Source of the DNA: Acidobacteriota bacterium
GTDB taxonomy: Bacteria > Acidobacteriota > Terriglobia > Terriglobales > Acidobacteriaceae
DNA length: 20,412 nucleotides
Assembly (NCBI GenBank): GCA_023441255.1
Contig: JAEZPW010000361.1
Location: 1 to 20,412, forward strand
Direction: 5' to 3'
This document shows, one piece after another, positions 7,120 to 14,599 of the stretch. Under the pieces are notes generated by a model, which saw only the letters and a program-made list of their open reading frames with translations, was not told where the DNA came from and did no database searches. The first letter of the stretch is position 1, and each line of letters starts with the position of its first letter. Position numbers and translations under genes: made by a program.

Positions 7120-8901
7120 TTGCCGAATCGAGAGTACAGCGGGAGCCAGTTGATTTGCGCGGCCCTGGAGCGGCTTGGGGTGAAGCACGTTTTCGGTCTT
7201 CCCGGCACGCAGAACATTGAACTGTTCGAGGGACTGCGCGAGTCGAAGCTGAAAACAGTGCTGGCGACCAGCGAACTGGCCGCGGGTTTCATGGCCAACG
7301 GGTACTACCGGGCGTCGGGCGCGCCGGGAGTTTTCACGACGATCTCGGGGCCGGGATTTGCTTTCGCTTTGGCGCCGCTGGCCGAGGCACGACAAGACTC
7401 CGCGGCCGTCCTGCACCTGGTGAATGCGCCGCCGGAGGGTACACAGAAGTTTCGGCTGCAGGCGCTGGAACAGCGATCGATCATCTCGACGGTGGCGAGG
7501 TGCGTTGCCGATATAGGCACGGCAGAAGAAGCTCCGGCGGTGATCGCGCAGGCGTTTCGCTGCACGCTCGAGGGAGAACCGGGGCCGGTGACCGTGCAGT
7601 ACTCGAAGAAAGCACTGCAGGCGACAGTGGATGGACGTACGGCGGAGAAGCTTCTGGCTGATGTGACCGTTCCTGACGTTGCGCCGAACGTTTCGGTGGA
7701 GGAAATCGAGCAGTTCGCCGCGATGCTGAGGGCGGCGAAGAAGCCGGCGTTCTACGTGGGACAAGGGAGCATCGCGGCTGCACGCGAGTTGCAGGCTCTG
7801 GCCGAAGCGATGAACGCCCCCGTAATTACGACGCGGTCGGCACGAGGCGTGGTGCCAATGGACCATCCGTTGTCGCTCGCGTTCGACTTCAACGGGACGG
7901 GCGCGGTGGGAGCCAACGCCGTTCTGAAGGCCAGCGACCTGGTGGTGGTGCTGGGCTGCAAGCTCGGTCACAACGGCACCGCGGGATTCCGTATCCAGTT
8001 CCCTACCGACCGCATGGTGCAGGTGGACACGTCACGCGAAGTGCTGGCCGGGAACTATCGGGCGCGGCTGGCGATACACGGGAACGTGCGGACTGTGCTG
8101 GTGGCCGTGATGGAGCGATTGGGCCTGGCGCAGGAGAGCACCTCCACCGTTGGCTCCGCGAAGGATGGGGCACCCAAAAGCGGGTGGACGGCAGAGGAGT
8201 TGGAGAAGTGGAAGCCGGCGAATCAGCGTGAGTGGGGCGAAGGCCCGGCGGAGCCGAGTTTTCCGACCCGGCCTGCGGGCCTGGCCAAAGGCTTTTTCGA
8301 CGCGCTGCGCGCGGCCCTTCCCCGCGATGCCATACTCGTCACGGATTCGGGGCTGCACCAGGTCGTAGCGTTCCGGCACTGGCAATCACTCGCACCACGA
8401 GGCATTATCGCGCCAAGCGATTTCCAGTCCATGGGATTCGGGCTTCCGGCGGCGGTCGGGGCGAAGCTTGCCGCGCCCGAGAGACGAGTTGCCGTGCTGC
8501 TGGGGGATGGCGGCATGGCAATGTCGGGGATGGAGTTGCTGACGGCCGTGCGCGAGCAGCTCGAACTGACGGTGATCGTGTTCAACGATGGCGCGCTGGG
8601 GCAGATTCGGCTGCAACAATTCGGCAGCTACGGAGCAGGCCACGCGACAACGCTGCAGAATCCTGACTTTGAGATGCTGGCACAGGCCATGGGCGTAACC
8701 TACATTCCGCTAGAGCAGGATGCGCGGAACACACTGTGTGAGGCGGTCGCGGCGCCCGGAGTAAAGCTGGTGGAAGTGCCGGTTGGGCAGTCGCGCGCAA
8801 TGAGGGTGGCCCGGGCAAAAGGACTCGCGCGCCAGAGCGCCAGCAAACTGGTTGGGCGCAGCGCGTGGGCAAGGCTGAAGGCGAAGATCAAGCGCAAGTG
8901 A
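7120..8901 (+). CDS. thiamine-diphosphate-dependent enzyme, acetolactate synthase-like
   Basis: Three-domain ThDP enzyme of 593 residues, IlvB-like in architecture, cytoplasmic. The TTG start at 7120 is supported by GGAGG at 7109-7113, six bases upstream, and by the immediate family N-terminus (SGSQLICAALERLGVKHVFGLPG). The catalytic glutamate is Glu52 in TSELAAGFMANGYYRASG. The middle domain covers about 190-330. The ThDP/Mg motif runs from GDGG at 462 to Asn489 in FNDGALGQIRLQ. The C-terminus is a basic extension. No small regulatory subunit or ilvC lies nearby, so biosynthetic acetolactate synthase is unlikely. A decarboxylase or carboligase for another 2-oxo acid is as likely. A repeat-derived segment lies at about residues 342-356 between middle and C-terminal domains. 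Confidence 0.88.
   Translation: MPNREYSGSQLICAALERLGVKHVFGLPGTQNIELFEGLRESKLKTVLATSELAAGFMANGYYRASGAPGVFTTISGPGFAFALAPLAEARQDSAAVLHLVNAPPEGTQKFRLQALEQRSIISTVARCVADIGTAEEAPAVIAQAFRCTLEGEPGPVTVQYSKKALQATVDGRTAEKLLADVTVPDVAPNVSVEEIEQFAAMLRAAKKPAFYVGQGSIAAARELQALAEAMNAPVITTRSARGVVPMDHPLSLAFDFNGTGAVGANAVLKASDLVVVLGCKLGHNGTAGFRIQFPTDRMVQVDTSREVLAGNYRARLAIHGNVRTVLVAVMERLGLAQESTSTVGSAKDGAPKSGWTAEELEKWKPANQREWGEGPAEPSFPTRPAGLAKGFFDALRAALPRDAILVTDSGLHQVVAFRHWQSLAPRGIIAPSDFQSMGFGLPAAVGAKLAAPERRVAVLLGDGGMAMSGMELLTAVREQLELTVIVFNDGALGQIRLQQFGSYGAGHATTLQNPDFEMLAQAMGVTYIPLEQDARNTLCEAVAAPGVKLVEVPVGQSRAMRVARAKGLARQSASKLVGRSAWARLKAKIKRK
8144..8187 (+). repeat. G/C-rich imperfect palindrome within the ThDP enzyme gene
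   Basis: CCACCGTTGG at the left and GGGGCACCC plus CGGGTGG at the right can pair imperfectly around CTCCGCGAAGGAT. The GGGGCACC core is the one repeated at 7023-7078. Translated as TVGSAKDGAPKSGW, an unstructured-looking linker. Membership of a dispersed family is inference. Confidence 0.45.
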
Positions 8902-8971
8902 ATGGACACCACTTCCAGTTTCTCGATCCGGCAGCAACTCTCGGGCGAACGCGCAGGGAATATCGGTCTAA

Positions 8972-8980
8972 TGATAGAAT
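8972..8980 (+). promoter_or_regulatory. extended -10 element for purM
   Basis: TGATAGAAT carries the TGN extension and a TAGAAT hexamer, 42 bp before the GTG start at 9022. No clear -35 hexamer is present, which an extended -10 promoter can tolerate. Confidence 0.4.
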
Positions 8981-9021
8981 CCAAGTAGCTTTTTCCCCGG
9001 CCAATTCCCAGTTAGGACGCA

Positions 9022-10080
9022 GTGTTGGACGAGATGACTGTCACCGACCGTGAACCCATGACCTATGCGGACGCCGGCGTCAACATTGACCAGGCGAACC
9101 GGACCAAGCAGCGCATCAAGTACCTGGCCCATAAGACGTTCACAAAGAACGTGCTGAGCGAGATTGGCTCGTTCGGCGGGATGTTCGGCATCGACAAGAA
9201 GAAGTATGACGAGCCGGTGCTGGTGTCGAGCGTAGATGGCGTCGGAACGAAGCTGAAGGTGGCGTTCGAAATGAACGTGCACCACACGGTGGGCGCCGAC
9301 CTGGTAAACCACTGCGTCAATGACATCGCCGTGCAGGGCGCAGCGCCGCTGTTCTTCATGGACTATTTCGCCGCCGGCAAACTCGATCCGGAGATAACGG
9401 AGAAAGTGGTTTCCGGCCTGGCGGACGCGTGCAAACACAACGGCTGCGCGCTCATCGGTGGCGAGACGGCCGAGATGCCGGGGTTCTATCCGCCGGGAGA
9501 ATACGACCTGGCGGGTTTCATCGTGGGAGTCGTCGATAAGAACAAGGTCGTCAGCGGCAAGAACGTACAGGTGGGCGACGTTCTGGTGGGCCTGCCGTCG
9601 AACGGACTGCACACGAATGGGTATTCGCTAGCTCGCAAGCTGCTCTTCACCGTGGCACGCTACTCGCCCGATACTTACGTGAACGAACTCAAGGGCAAGG
9701 TGGGAAACGAGTTGATGCGCGTCCACAAGAGTTACTGGCCGGTAGTTAAGAAGCTGGTGGATGCTGAGGCCGTGTCGGCCATGGCGCACATCACGGGTGG
9801 CGGCATCACAGAGAACCTGCCGCGCGTGCTGCCCAAGGGATTCGGTGCCGTGGTGGAGACGAGTTCCTGGCCGTCACAACCGATCTTCGAGCATCTGCAG
9901 CAGCTTGGGGCTATCCAGCAGGACGAGATGATGCGTACCTTCAACATGGGGATCGGCATGGTGCTGGTGGTGCCGCCCAAGAAGTTCAAGAAGGTCATGG
10001 GCATCATCGACAAGGTGGGCGAGAAGGCGTACACGATCGGAAGGATCGTGAAGGGCGAGCGAAAAGTTTCTTACGCATAG
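9022..10080 (+). CDS. purM: phosphoribosylformylglycinamidine cyclo-ligase (AIR synthetase)
   Basis: Converts FGAM to AIR with ATP in de novo purine synthesis. Family landmarks in order: MTYADAGVNID at the N-terminus, SSVDGVGTKLKVAFEMN, DLVNHCVNDIAVQGAAPLFFMDYFA, LIGGETAEMPGFYPPGEYDLAGF, LPSNGLHTNGYSLARKLL and HITGGGITENLPRVLP. Up to 352 residues. The start is uncertain: GTG 9022 has a weak TAGGAC upstream, ATG 9034 is in frame, and ATG 9058 begins at the usual family N-terminus. purN follows in the same direction after 152 bp that hold an inverted heptad array, so cotranscription is possible but would cross that structure. Confidence 0.96.
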   Translation: MLDEMTVTDREPMTYADAGVNIDQANRTKQRIKYLAHKTFTKNVLSEIGSFGGMFGIDKKKYDEPVLVSSVDGVGTKLKVAFEMNVHHTVGADLVNHCVNDIAVQGAAPLFFMDYFAAGKLDPEITEKVVSGLADACKHNGCALIGGETAEMPGFYPPGEYDLAGFIVGVVDKNKVVSGKNVQVGDVLVGLPSNGLHTNGYSLARKLLFTVARYSPDTYVNELKGKVGNELMRVHKSYWPVVKKLVDAEAVSAMAHITGGGITENLPRVLPKGFGAVVETSSWPSQPIFEHLQQLGAIQQDEMMRTFNMGIGMVLVVPPKKFKKVMGIIDKVGEKAYTIGRIVKGERKVSYA

Positions 10081-10089
10081 TGTTGGTCG

Positions 10090-10181
10090 GGATTTCTGAT
10101 TTCTCATTTTTGATTTTTCATTAAAAACCCAAGTGCGCAGATTGCGCGTGAGGTTCAAAATCAAAAATCGAAAATCAGCAA
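10090..10181. repeat. facing heptad arrays around a hairpin (purM-purN gap)
   Basis: Left array at 10090-10124: GGATTTC, TGATTTC, TCATTTT, TGATTTT, TCATTAA. Right array at 10154-10181: TTCAAAA, TCAAAAA, TCGAAAA, TCAGCAA. The 22-mers at 10096-10117 and 10157-10178 are inverted copies matching at 19 of 22 positions. The centre holds a perfect GCGCA-GAT-TGCGC hairpin (10135-10147). A/T-rich, unlike the surrounding genes. Confidence 0.85.
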
Positions 10182-10232
10182 TGAACATTCGCCCGCGTTG
10201 CCCCGATCAGGCAGCATTTTCGAATCTTTCCA

Positions 10233-10856
10233 ATGAACAACATCGGCATTCTGCTTTCCGGACGCGGTTCGAACTTCGTCGCCATCGCTGATTCGGTGGA
10301 CGCGGGACGCATTCCTAATGCGCGTATCGCTGTCGTGATCTCGAATCGTGCTGATGCGCCGGGTATCGAGATTGCGCGACAGCGCGGGCTGAATGCGGTC
10401 GTGCTTGCTTCGAAGGGGCGTGTGCGCGAAGAGCACGACGCCGACATGACGCGGATGCTCAAAGACAGTCAGGTTGACCTGGTCTGCCTGGCCGGTTACA
10501 TGCGCCTGCTTTCGCCGTGGTTCATTCAGCAGTTTCCCCAACGCATCCTGAACATTCATCCCTCGCTGTTGCCGTCTTTCCCGGGCCTCGACGCACAGAA
10601 GCAGGCATTCGAATATGGCGTGAAGGTCAGCGGCTGCACGGTTCATTTCGTCGATGAACATTTGGACAATGGACCGATTGTCGTCCAGAAGACGGTGCCC
10701 GTGCTGGACGATGATGACGATCACAAGCTGGCTGCGCGCATTCTCGAGCAGGAGCACATAGCTTATTCGGAGGCGATCCGGATCGTGCTGGAAGGAAAAT
10801 ACGACATCGTTGGCCGGCGCGTGGTGTCGAGGGTGTCGGTGAGGGCCGGCGTTTAG
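10233..10856 (+). CDS. purN: phosphoribosylglycinamide formyltransferase 1
   Basis: Transfers a formyl group from 10-formyl-THF to GAR, the third step of purine synthesis, in the cytoplasm. The 207-residue protein has the phosphate-binding loop ILLSGRGSNF (residues 6-15). Its catalytic residues are Asn107 and His109 in LNIHPSLLPSFPG and Asp145 in VDEHLDNGPIV. YMRLLSPWFIQQFPQRILN is also typical. ATG 10233 gives the family N-terminus directly; no strong ribosome-binding site is seen. It lies downstream of purM and convergent with the barrel gene that ends at 10980. Confidence 0.96.
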   Translation: MNNIGILLSGRGSNFVAIADSVDAGRIPNARIAVVISNRADAPGIEIARQRGLNAVVLASKGRVREEHDADMTRMLKDSQVDLVCLAGYMRLLSPWFIQQFPQRILNIHPSLLPSFPGLDAQKQAFEYGVKVSGCTVHFVDEHLDNGPIVVQKTVPVLDDDDDHKLAARILEQEHIAYSEAIRIVLEGKYDIVGRRVVSRVSVRAGV

Positions 10857-10883
10857 CACTTCGAGCTTGTCGGTTTTCCAAGG

Positions 10884-10959
10884 TTGTCATTCCGAGGAGC
10901 GTCCCCGCGACAACACTGTCCGTGGGGTTAGGGGTTTCTCGTTGCGCTCGGAATGACAA
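10884..10959. repeat. inverted repeat between convergent genes
   Basis: TTGTCATTCCGAG at 10884-10896 and CTCGGAATGACAA at 10947-10959 are perfect 13-bp inverted copies separated by 50 bp. They lie in the 123-bp gap where purN and the barrel gene converge. The unit resembles a small MITE-like or palindromic repeat and could act as a two-way termination structure. No T-run. Confidence 0.8.
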
Positions 10960-10979
10960 AAGAGTCGCTGTAGTTCGAA

Positions 10980-12707
10980 TCACTTCCCCACCCAGGTGTA
11001 AAAAGCTCCGCGGCCGGCTCGGAGGTCGCGGCCGTAGCTTGCACGGAGTTGCAGTCCCAGCACCCGCACCGTGAGTTGACCGCCTGCGTCCACCAGCCAC
11101 TTGCTTGACCCGAGCGAGGGCAGCGGATCGGTGATCTTGCCGATATCAACGAATGGGCCGAAACGCATGGCGAAGAGGCCGTTGCCCCAGATCTTCTTGT
11201 CGATGTCGTTGTTCCACAGGAAGTAGTTGCGGCCGAGCGGCGCATTGCCTTTTCGGCCGGCGTTGTTGGTGCCTATGTGCGCATGCATGAGCAGCGGATT
11301 GTCGCGTTCGGCACCGAGCATGAAGAGTTCGTCGAAGGGCGGAGTGCCAAACGTCTTGCCGGCGCGTGCTGCGGTGGTGAGTTGCGGGCCGTCAGCTTGG
11401 TCGGTGAGCGTCCATGATTGCGAAAGCTCGCCCTGAAGCTTTTCAAAAACGGAGCCGTCGCCTGCCCAAAGGCGTGCGAGTTCTGATTGAACTCCGACGG
11501 TCAGCCGGTACTGTTTTTTGGGAAGGCGCAGCAGGTCGTACGCAAGTGAGGCACGCTGCTTCAGCTGGTAACCGCTGGCCAACAGCGCGGGTGGGCCCTG
11601 CTGCTGAACAGTATCAGTCAGGACACAGGGACGGGGCACGGCCCCGTCCCCACACCGGAAGTCGCGGTAGGAGATCTCTCCGCCTGCCGACCAGATAAAC
11701 CGGGCGTCCTTCACTGAGGTGATCTCGGCACCGGCGGCGCTCCGGCGCATGTTGAGAAAGCCGAGACTGGCGCCGGGCAGAGCCGAAAAGTTCTGAACAT
11801 CCCAGTTCTCATTACGCCAGTCGAGGCCTGTGCGGTATCGCCACTTTGGGTTGCGATGCAGCGGGCCAGAGACAACGGCGCCTACCCGGCGCTTTTCAGC
11901 GTCCCAACGCCACAACGTGGTGATGTTGGTGGCCGTGCCGACGATGTTGTAGTACTCGGGCGTAATGGTCTGGTAAAAAGCTCCGCGAAAAGTTCCGAGG
12001 AGCGCTTCCCACCCGCCGCCGAAGCCATTAAGCTCCTGCGCCGCGAAGTCGACGTGGAACTTGCCGTCGGGACGCGCTGCAAGGCGAAGCGAGAACATGG
12101 GATAGACACCCAGCGCCCGCAGCCGCGCTTCAGTCGTGAAAAGGTCGGTTACAGTCAGGGGCTCGCCGCGCGAGAAGGCTAAGCTCCTGTCGAGCAGAAC
12201 CGGGTCGACGCGTAAACCTGGTTGCACACGGATATCTTCGACGACCGGCTTGTCTATCTGGTTCCATTCGCTTATGGCAGCTGCCTGCCGGCCCTGGATG
12301 AAGTAGAGCGTTCCGAGAAAGTCGCGCAGATAGGTATCGTTCGGAGCAAGTTCCCGTGCGCGACGCAACCAATGAATCGCCTCCCGATATTGTTTTTGCT
12401 TGAAGGCGATGCCGCCCAGTTCGGTCGGAAAGCGAGGGTCGCGAGGATGGAGCAGACTGGCGCGGAGAAAGGTGGAACGTGCGTCGCCGAGGTGACCCGC
12501 TTCGGCGAGGGCGATGCCGCGCGCGAACTCGGCATCAGCGGAAGAGACTGCGGGTGTTTCTTGGGGATATGACTGCGATGAGGGAGTCGCCTGCGCGAAC
12601 AGCTGCATACTGGCGAAGGTGATAAGAGCAACAGCGAGCGCGGCGGCGATCAGCTTGCGGCGGGTTGGGGAAGGGCCAGCAGCGTCCAATTGTCGCTTGC
12701 GCTCCAT
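10980..12707 (-). CDS. TPR and POTRA-like Omp85-type outer-membrane barrel protein
   Basis: A 575-residue exported protein predicted in the outer membrane. Residues 1-40 hold a long basic n-region and a hydrophobic signal (LIAAALAVALITFASMQLFAQA). About 56-151 form roughly three TPR units (AEFARGIALAEAGHLGDARSTF and the next two). About 155-222 look like one POTRA domain (RLRALGVYPMFSLRL). The rest is barrel-like: alternating aromatic strands and FGPFVDIGKI near 517-525, as in the Omp85 barrel. The C-terminus ends in YTWVGK rather than a terminal aromatic residue. Its first 58 bases overlap the C39 gene in another frame, so the two are probably translationally coupled. A palindrome encodes residues 352-361. 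Function is unproven; family assignment rests on motifs alone. Confidence 0.7.
   Translation of the reverse strand: MERKRQLDAAGPSPTRRKLIAAALAVALITFASMQLFAQATPSSQSYPQETPAVSSADAEFARGIALAEAGHLGDARSTFLRASLLHPRDPRFPTELGGIAFKQKQYREAIHWLRRARELAPNDTYLRDFLGTLYFIQGRQAAAISEWNQIDKPVVEDIRVQPGLRVDPVLLDRSLAFSRGEPLTVTDLFTTEARLRALGVYPMFSLRLAARPDGKFHVDFAAQELNGFGGGWEALLGTFRGAFYQTITPEYYNIVGTATNITTLWRWDAEKRRVGAVVSGPLHRNPKWRYRTGLDWRNENWDVQNFSALPGASLGFLNMRRSAAGAEITSVKDARFIWSAGGEISYRDFRCGDGAVPRPCVLTDTVQQQGPPALLASGYQLKQRASLAYDLLRLPKKQYRLTVGVQSELARLWAGDGSVFEKLQGELSQSWTLTDQADGPQLTTAARAGKTFGTPPFDELFMLGAERDNPLLMHAHIGTNNAGRKGNAPLGRNYFLWNNDIDKKIWGNGLFAMRFGPFVDIGKITDPLPSLGSSKWLVDAGGQLTVRVLGLQLRASYGRDLRAGRGAFYTWVGK
11628..11651. 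repeat. palindrome of the GACGGGGC family inside the barrel gene
   Basis: GGGACGGGGC and GCCCCGTCCC arms around CACG, matching the copy in selB except for one base in the loop. On the minus strand it is read as GDGAVPRP, flanked by Cys352 and Cys361. The frame is kept. A TATCAG motif lies just upstream (11612-11617), as at 5835. Confidence 0.85.
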
Positions 12708-13198
12708 TCTTTTTCGAAGGCGCCACGGTCAAGCCGGGCAAGTTTGCGATCGGCCGGGTCGTTGAACAACACAAAGTCGCCATCAACTCCGGCGACGACA
12801 ACGTAATGCAAAACCTTCTCGTTGCGCGAGGGCGCAAGCGCCACGATGAGAGGCCGGCCCTTTGCCAGTTGGTTGTGAAAATCCTCCCATTTCCCTTTGA
12901 ACACAAACACCTGGTAGCCGTGGGCCTGCAGGTACTCCTTCATAGCCGAGGCATATATGCCGTGGCTTTGCGGCGAATGCAGCTGCTGCAGGATTTCTGT
13001 GGCCTCCGCCGCTTTTCCCGCGGCAGCGCCCGGTTGGTCATACCAATATCGCATGATCATGGCGAGGCTGGCGGCGCCACAGCCTTCGCGCGTCTGCCTG
13101 ACAAAGGGAACGTCGATCCAGACTGCAGGCGCACTAGCCGCCACGAGCGTTCCGCAAAGGCATATGGCGGCCAGCATGTGTTTCAAAGCACGTCGCAT
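12650..13198 (-). CDS. C39-like papain-fold cysteine peptidase (PA2778-type)
   Basis: A 182-residue exported protein with one peptidase domain. A signal peptide covers about 1-23 (MLAAICLCGTLVAASA). Catalytic candidates are Gln35 (oxyanion) and Cys40 in VRQTREGCGAASLAMIMRYW, His131 in VLHYVVVAGVDGD and Asp147 in FNDPADRK. Unlike C39 domains of bacteriocin exporters, it is not fused to an ABC transporter. It lies between a PA2779-type gene and the TPR/barrel gene, an arrangement recalling PA2778-PA2779 of Pseudomonas. Its 3' end overlaps the barrel gene. A palindrome at 13230 lies between it and its upstream neighbour. Periplasmic processing of a partner is inferred; no substrate is evident. 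Confidence 0.8.
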   Translation of the reverse strand: MRRALKHMLAAICLCGTLVAASAPAVWIDVPFVRQTREGCGAASLAMIMRYWYDQPGAAAGKAAEATEILQQLHSPQSHGIYASAMKEYLQAHGYQVFVFKGKWEDFHNQLAKGRPLIVALAPSRNEKVLHYVVVAGVDGDFVLFNDPADRKLARLDRGAFEKEWSASDNWTLLALPQPAAS

Positions 13199-13229
13199 GA
13201 ATATTCTCGTGCCAGGCTAACATCCGCCT

Positions 13230-13252
13230 GGGACGGGACAAGGCCCGTCCCC
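13230..13252. repeat. palindrome of the GACGGG family between operon genes
   Basis: GGGACGGG (13230-13237) and CCCGTCCC arms surround ACAAGG. It is shorter than the copies at 5863, 11628 and 20378 but clearly the same type. It lies in the 76-bp gap between the PA2779-type and C39 genes. No T-run follows on either strand, so it may stabilise or attenuate the operon mRNA rather than end it. Confidence 0.65.
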
Positions 13253-13274
13253 GTGTGATTTCCTAGAGGATCTT

Positions 13275-13676
13275 CTAGCGGACGGCTACGATGATCAGGA
13301 TCAGCGCCGCGATTCCCACAAGAATGAGCAGCAGGTCACGATCGCTCAGGGTGCCACCGGCAAAGTCGGCTTGAGCCTTTGACGCGCGTGCATTCAGGTC
13401 AGCCAACTCGGAGTCGGAAAGCGAAGCGATGGCCGTCTTCACCCGCGCGGGATCTACTTTGGCGGTCTTCATCGCCTTCTCGGCCTGGGGGCTGGACAGT
13501 AGCTTACTCAGGTTCTCGGCGTTCTTCTGACGCACTTGCGAAGCGGCGGCCGCCTCCTTCTGCAAGTCAGCGGAAGTTGCCACGTGGTACTCAGCGAACG
13601 TCTGGGCGGGGAAAGCAAAAGCTGCGATGAGACAGGCCGCGATTACGCGTACAGACCGCTGCCAAAGAGCGTACAT
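13275..13676 (-). CDS. PA2779 family small membrane protein
   Basis: A 133-residue protein with an N-terminal signal or membrane segment (VRVIAACLIAAFAFPAQTFA, about 9-28). A helical, charged middle (ATSADLQKEAAAASQVRQKN through ALASLSDSELADLNARA-like text) and a C-terminal membrane helix (LLLILVGIAALILIIVAV, about 115-132) follow. This layout matches PA2779-type proteins, whose function is unknown. A strong ribosome-binding site, GGAGGAG at 13687-13681 on the minus strand, fixes the ATG at 13676. First gene of the operon with the C39 peptidase and barrel gene, so it is probably an inner-membrane or periplasmic partner of those products. Confidence 0.75.
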   Translation of the reverse strand: MYALWQRSVRVIAACLIAAFAFPAQTFAEYHVATSADLQKEAAAASQVRQKNAENLSKLLSSPQAEKAMKTAKVDPARVKTAIASLSDSELADLNARASKAQADFAGGTLSDRDLLLILVGIAALILIIVAVR

Positions 13677-13693
13677 CCTTCTCCTCCAAATGG

Positions 13694-13714
13694 GTTAACT
13701 GCGCGAAGGTTAAC
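13694..13714. promoter_or_regulatory. GTTAAC pair upstream of the PA2779-type operon
   Basis: Two GTTAAC hexamers (13694-13699 and 13709-13714), each self-palindromic, have centres 15 bp apart. They lie immediately upstream of the ribosome-binding site of the first operon gene. They could be a repressor operator; the pairing may be chance. Confidence 0.3.
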
Positions 13715-13853
13715 ATGCGGGCCGTTGTGGATGAGCTCACATCGGTACATGCCCAGGTGACCCCTGAACCATCGACTTCGCTGTTAGAGGCACATGCAGG
13801 CGCGAGGTTTGTCTTCCACGGGACGTAAAGGGGACGAACGGTTGGTGTGTGGC

Positions 13854-13898
13854 AACAAGACAAACCCGCTATCGCCTCGAGAATGGCAATAGCGGGTT
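13854..13898 (-). terminator. intrinsic terminator of the small secreted protein gene
   Basis: AACCCGCTATCGCC (13863-13876) pairs with GGCAATAGCGGGTT (13885-13898), one C-A mismatch, loop of 8. On the minus strand the stem is followed by TGTCTTGTT. It lies 53 bp past the stop of the 13952-14449 gene. The rest of 13677-13951 shows no gene. Confidence 0.75.
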
Positions 13899-13951
13899 AT
13901 ACGGCTTAAAACTCAGCGGTCAGAGTGACCAGCAGACAAAATTGGAACTAG

Positions 13952-14449
13952 TTAGAATCCGCTCGGGGGCGCGGCGCTCTTTTCATTCTTCTTGCTCTTT
14001 GCCCCGGCCGCCTTGCAAGTATCGGAAACGTGGTTGATCTTGCTGGCATTGAAGGTGCGCATAGTCTCGCCCTTCGCACCGGCTCCGCCCGCTTCACCCG
14101 CAGTGGGGCTTTCCCAGGTGCCCATGAGCTTCACTTCGTGGCCAACGTGTGCGCTCAGGTCCTCCGAACTCTTGACCTCGACACCCTTCTTATACTTTCC
14201 GTTGGTCAGCATGAACCCGCTGCCGGCCGCGTCCTTCGCCAGGCAACCGGTAAGCTGGGATTCTTTCGCGGACTTCGCAGTCGTGGCGGTCTCGCCAGCT
14301 TCACCCTTCGCCTGCTTGGAATGCTTGGTTGTTTTGGTTGTAGTGGTGGTCTGTGTTTCTGTACCTGTTGTTCCCTGACCGGCAGCCTGGGCCAATCCGG
14401 TCAACGAGAGTGCCACAACGGCTGCCAGCAGCAGTACAAGCTTCCTCAT
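13952..14449 (-). CDS. small secreted protein of unknown function
   Basis: A 165-residue exported protein. The signal peptide is MRKLVLLLAAVVALSLTG to about AQA (residue 22). A low-complexity Thr/Lys/Ala-rich stretch covers 27-65. A compact domain follows from 66 to about 145: QLTGCLAKDAAGSGFMLTNG, then LSAHVGHEVKLMGTWE, and NASKINHVSDTC. Cys69 and Cys145 could form a disulphide. The GCL...GFMLTNG...GHEVKLMGTW pattern resembles small acidobacterial DUF5818-like domains, perhaps OB-like; this is resemblance only. AAGGAG (14463-14458, minus strand) lies eight bases before the ATG. Divergent from the ABC ATPase across 150 bp. The C-terminal tail is basic and disordered-looking. Confidence 0.7.
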   Translation of the reverse strand: MRKLVLLLAAVVALSLTGLAQAAGQGTTGTETQTTTTTKTTKHSKQAKGEAGETATTAKSAKESQLTGCLAKDAAGSGFMLTNGKYKKGVEVKSSEDLSAHVGHEVKLMGTWESPTAGEAGGAGAKGETMRTFNASKINHVSDTCKAAGAKSKKNEKSAAPPSGF

Positions 14450-14599
14450 GTCTTTATCTCCTTGCGAACGTCAGTACGAAGTGGCTCGGGCAGGTATCTT
14501 TTCCTGTAGATGCAGCCTTCTCGCGGACAGGTTGGAAAGTGTACCGCTGTAGAACCTGGTTGCCGGAACGAGGAACTCAGGCCAGAATAGTTTACCCGC

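Noticed and set aside
7060..7971. 303-codon minus-strand frame
   Set aside because: Antisense to the N-terminal half of the ThDP enzyme; composition is that of a shadow frame.
7120..8901. Naming the ThDP enzyme ilvB
   Set aside because: No regulatory subunit or other branched-chain genes nearby, and the family contains many decarboxylases with the same architecture.
13230..13252. Intrinsic terminator between the PA2779-type and C39 genes
   Set aside because: The stem has no T-run on either strand and belongs to the dispersed palindrome family, so it was kept as a repeat only.
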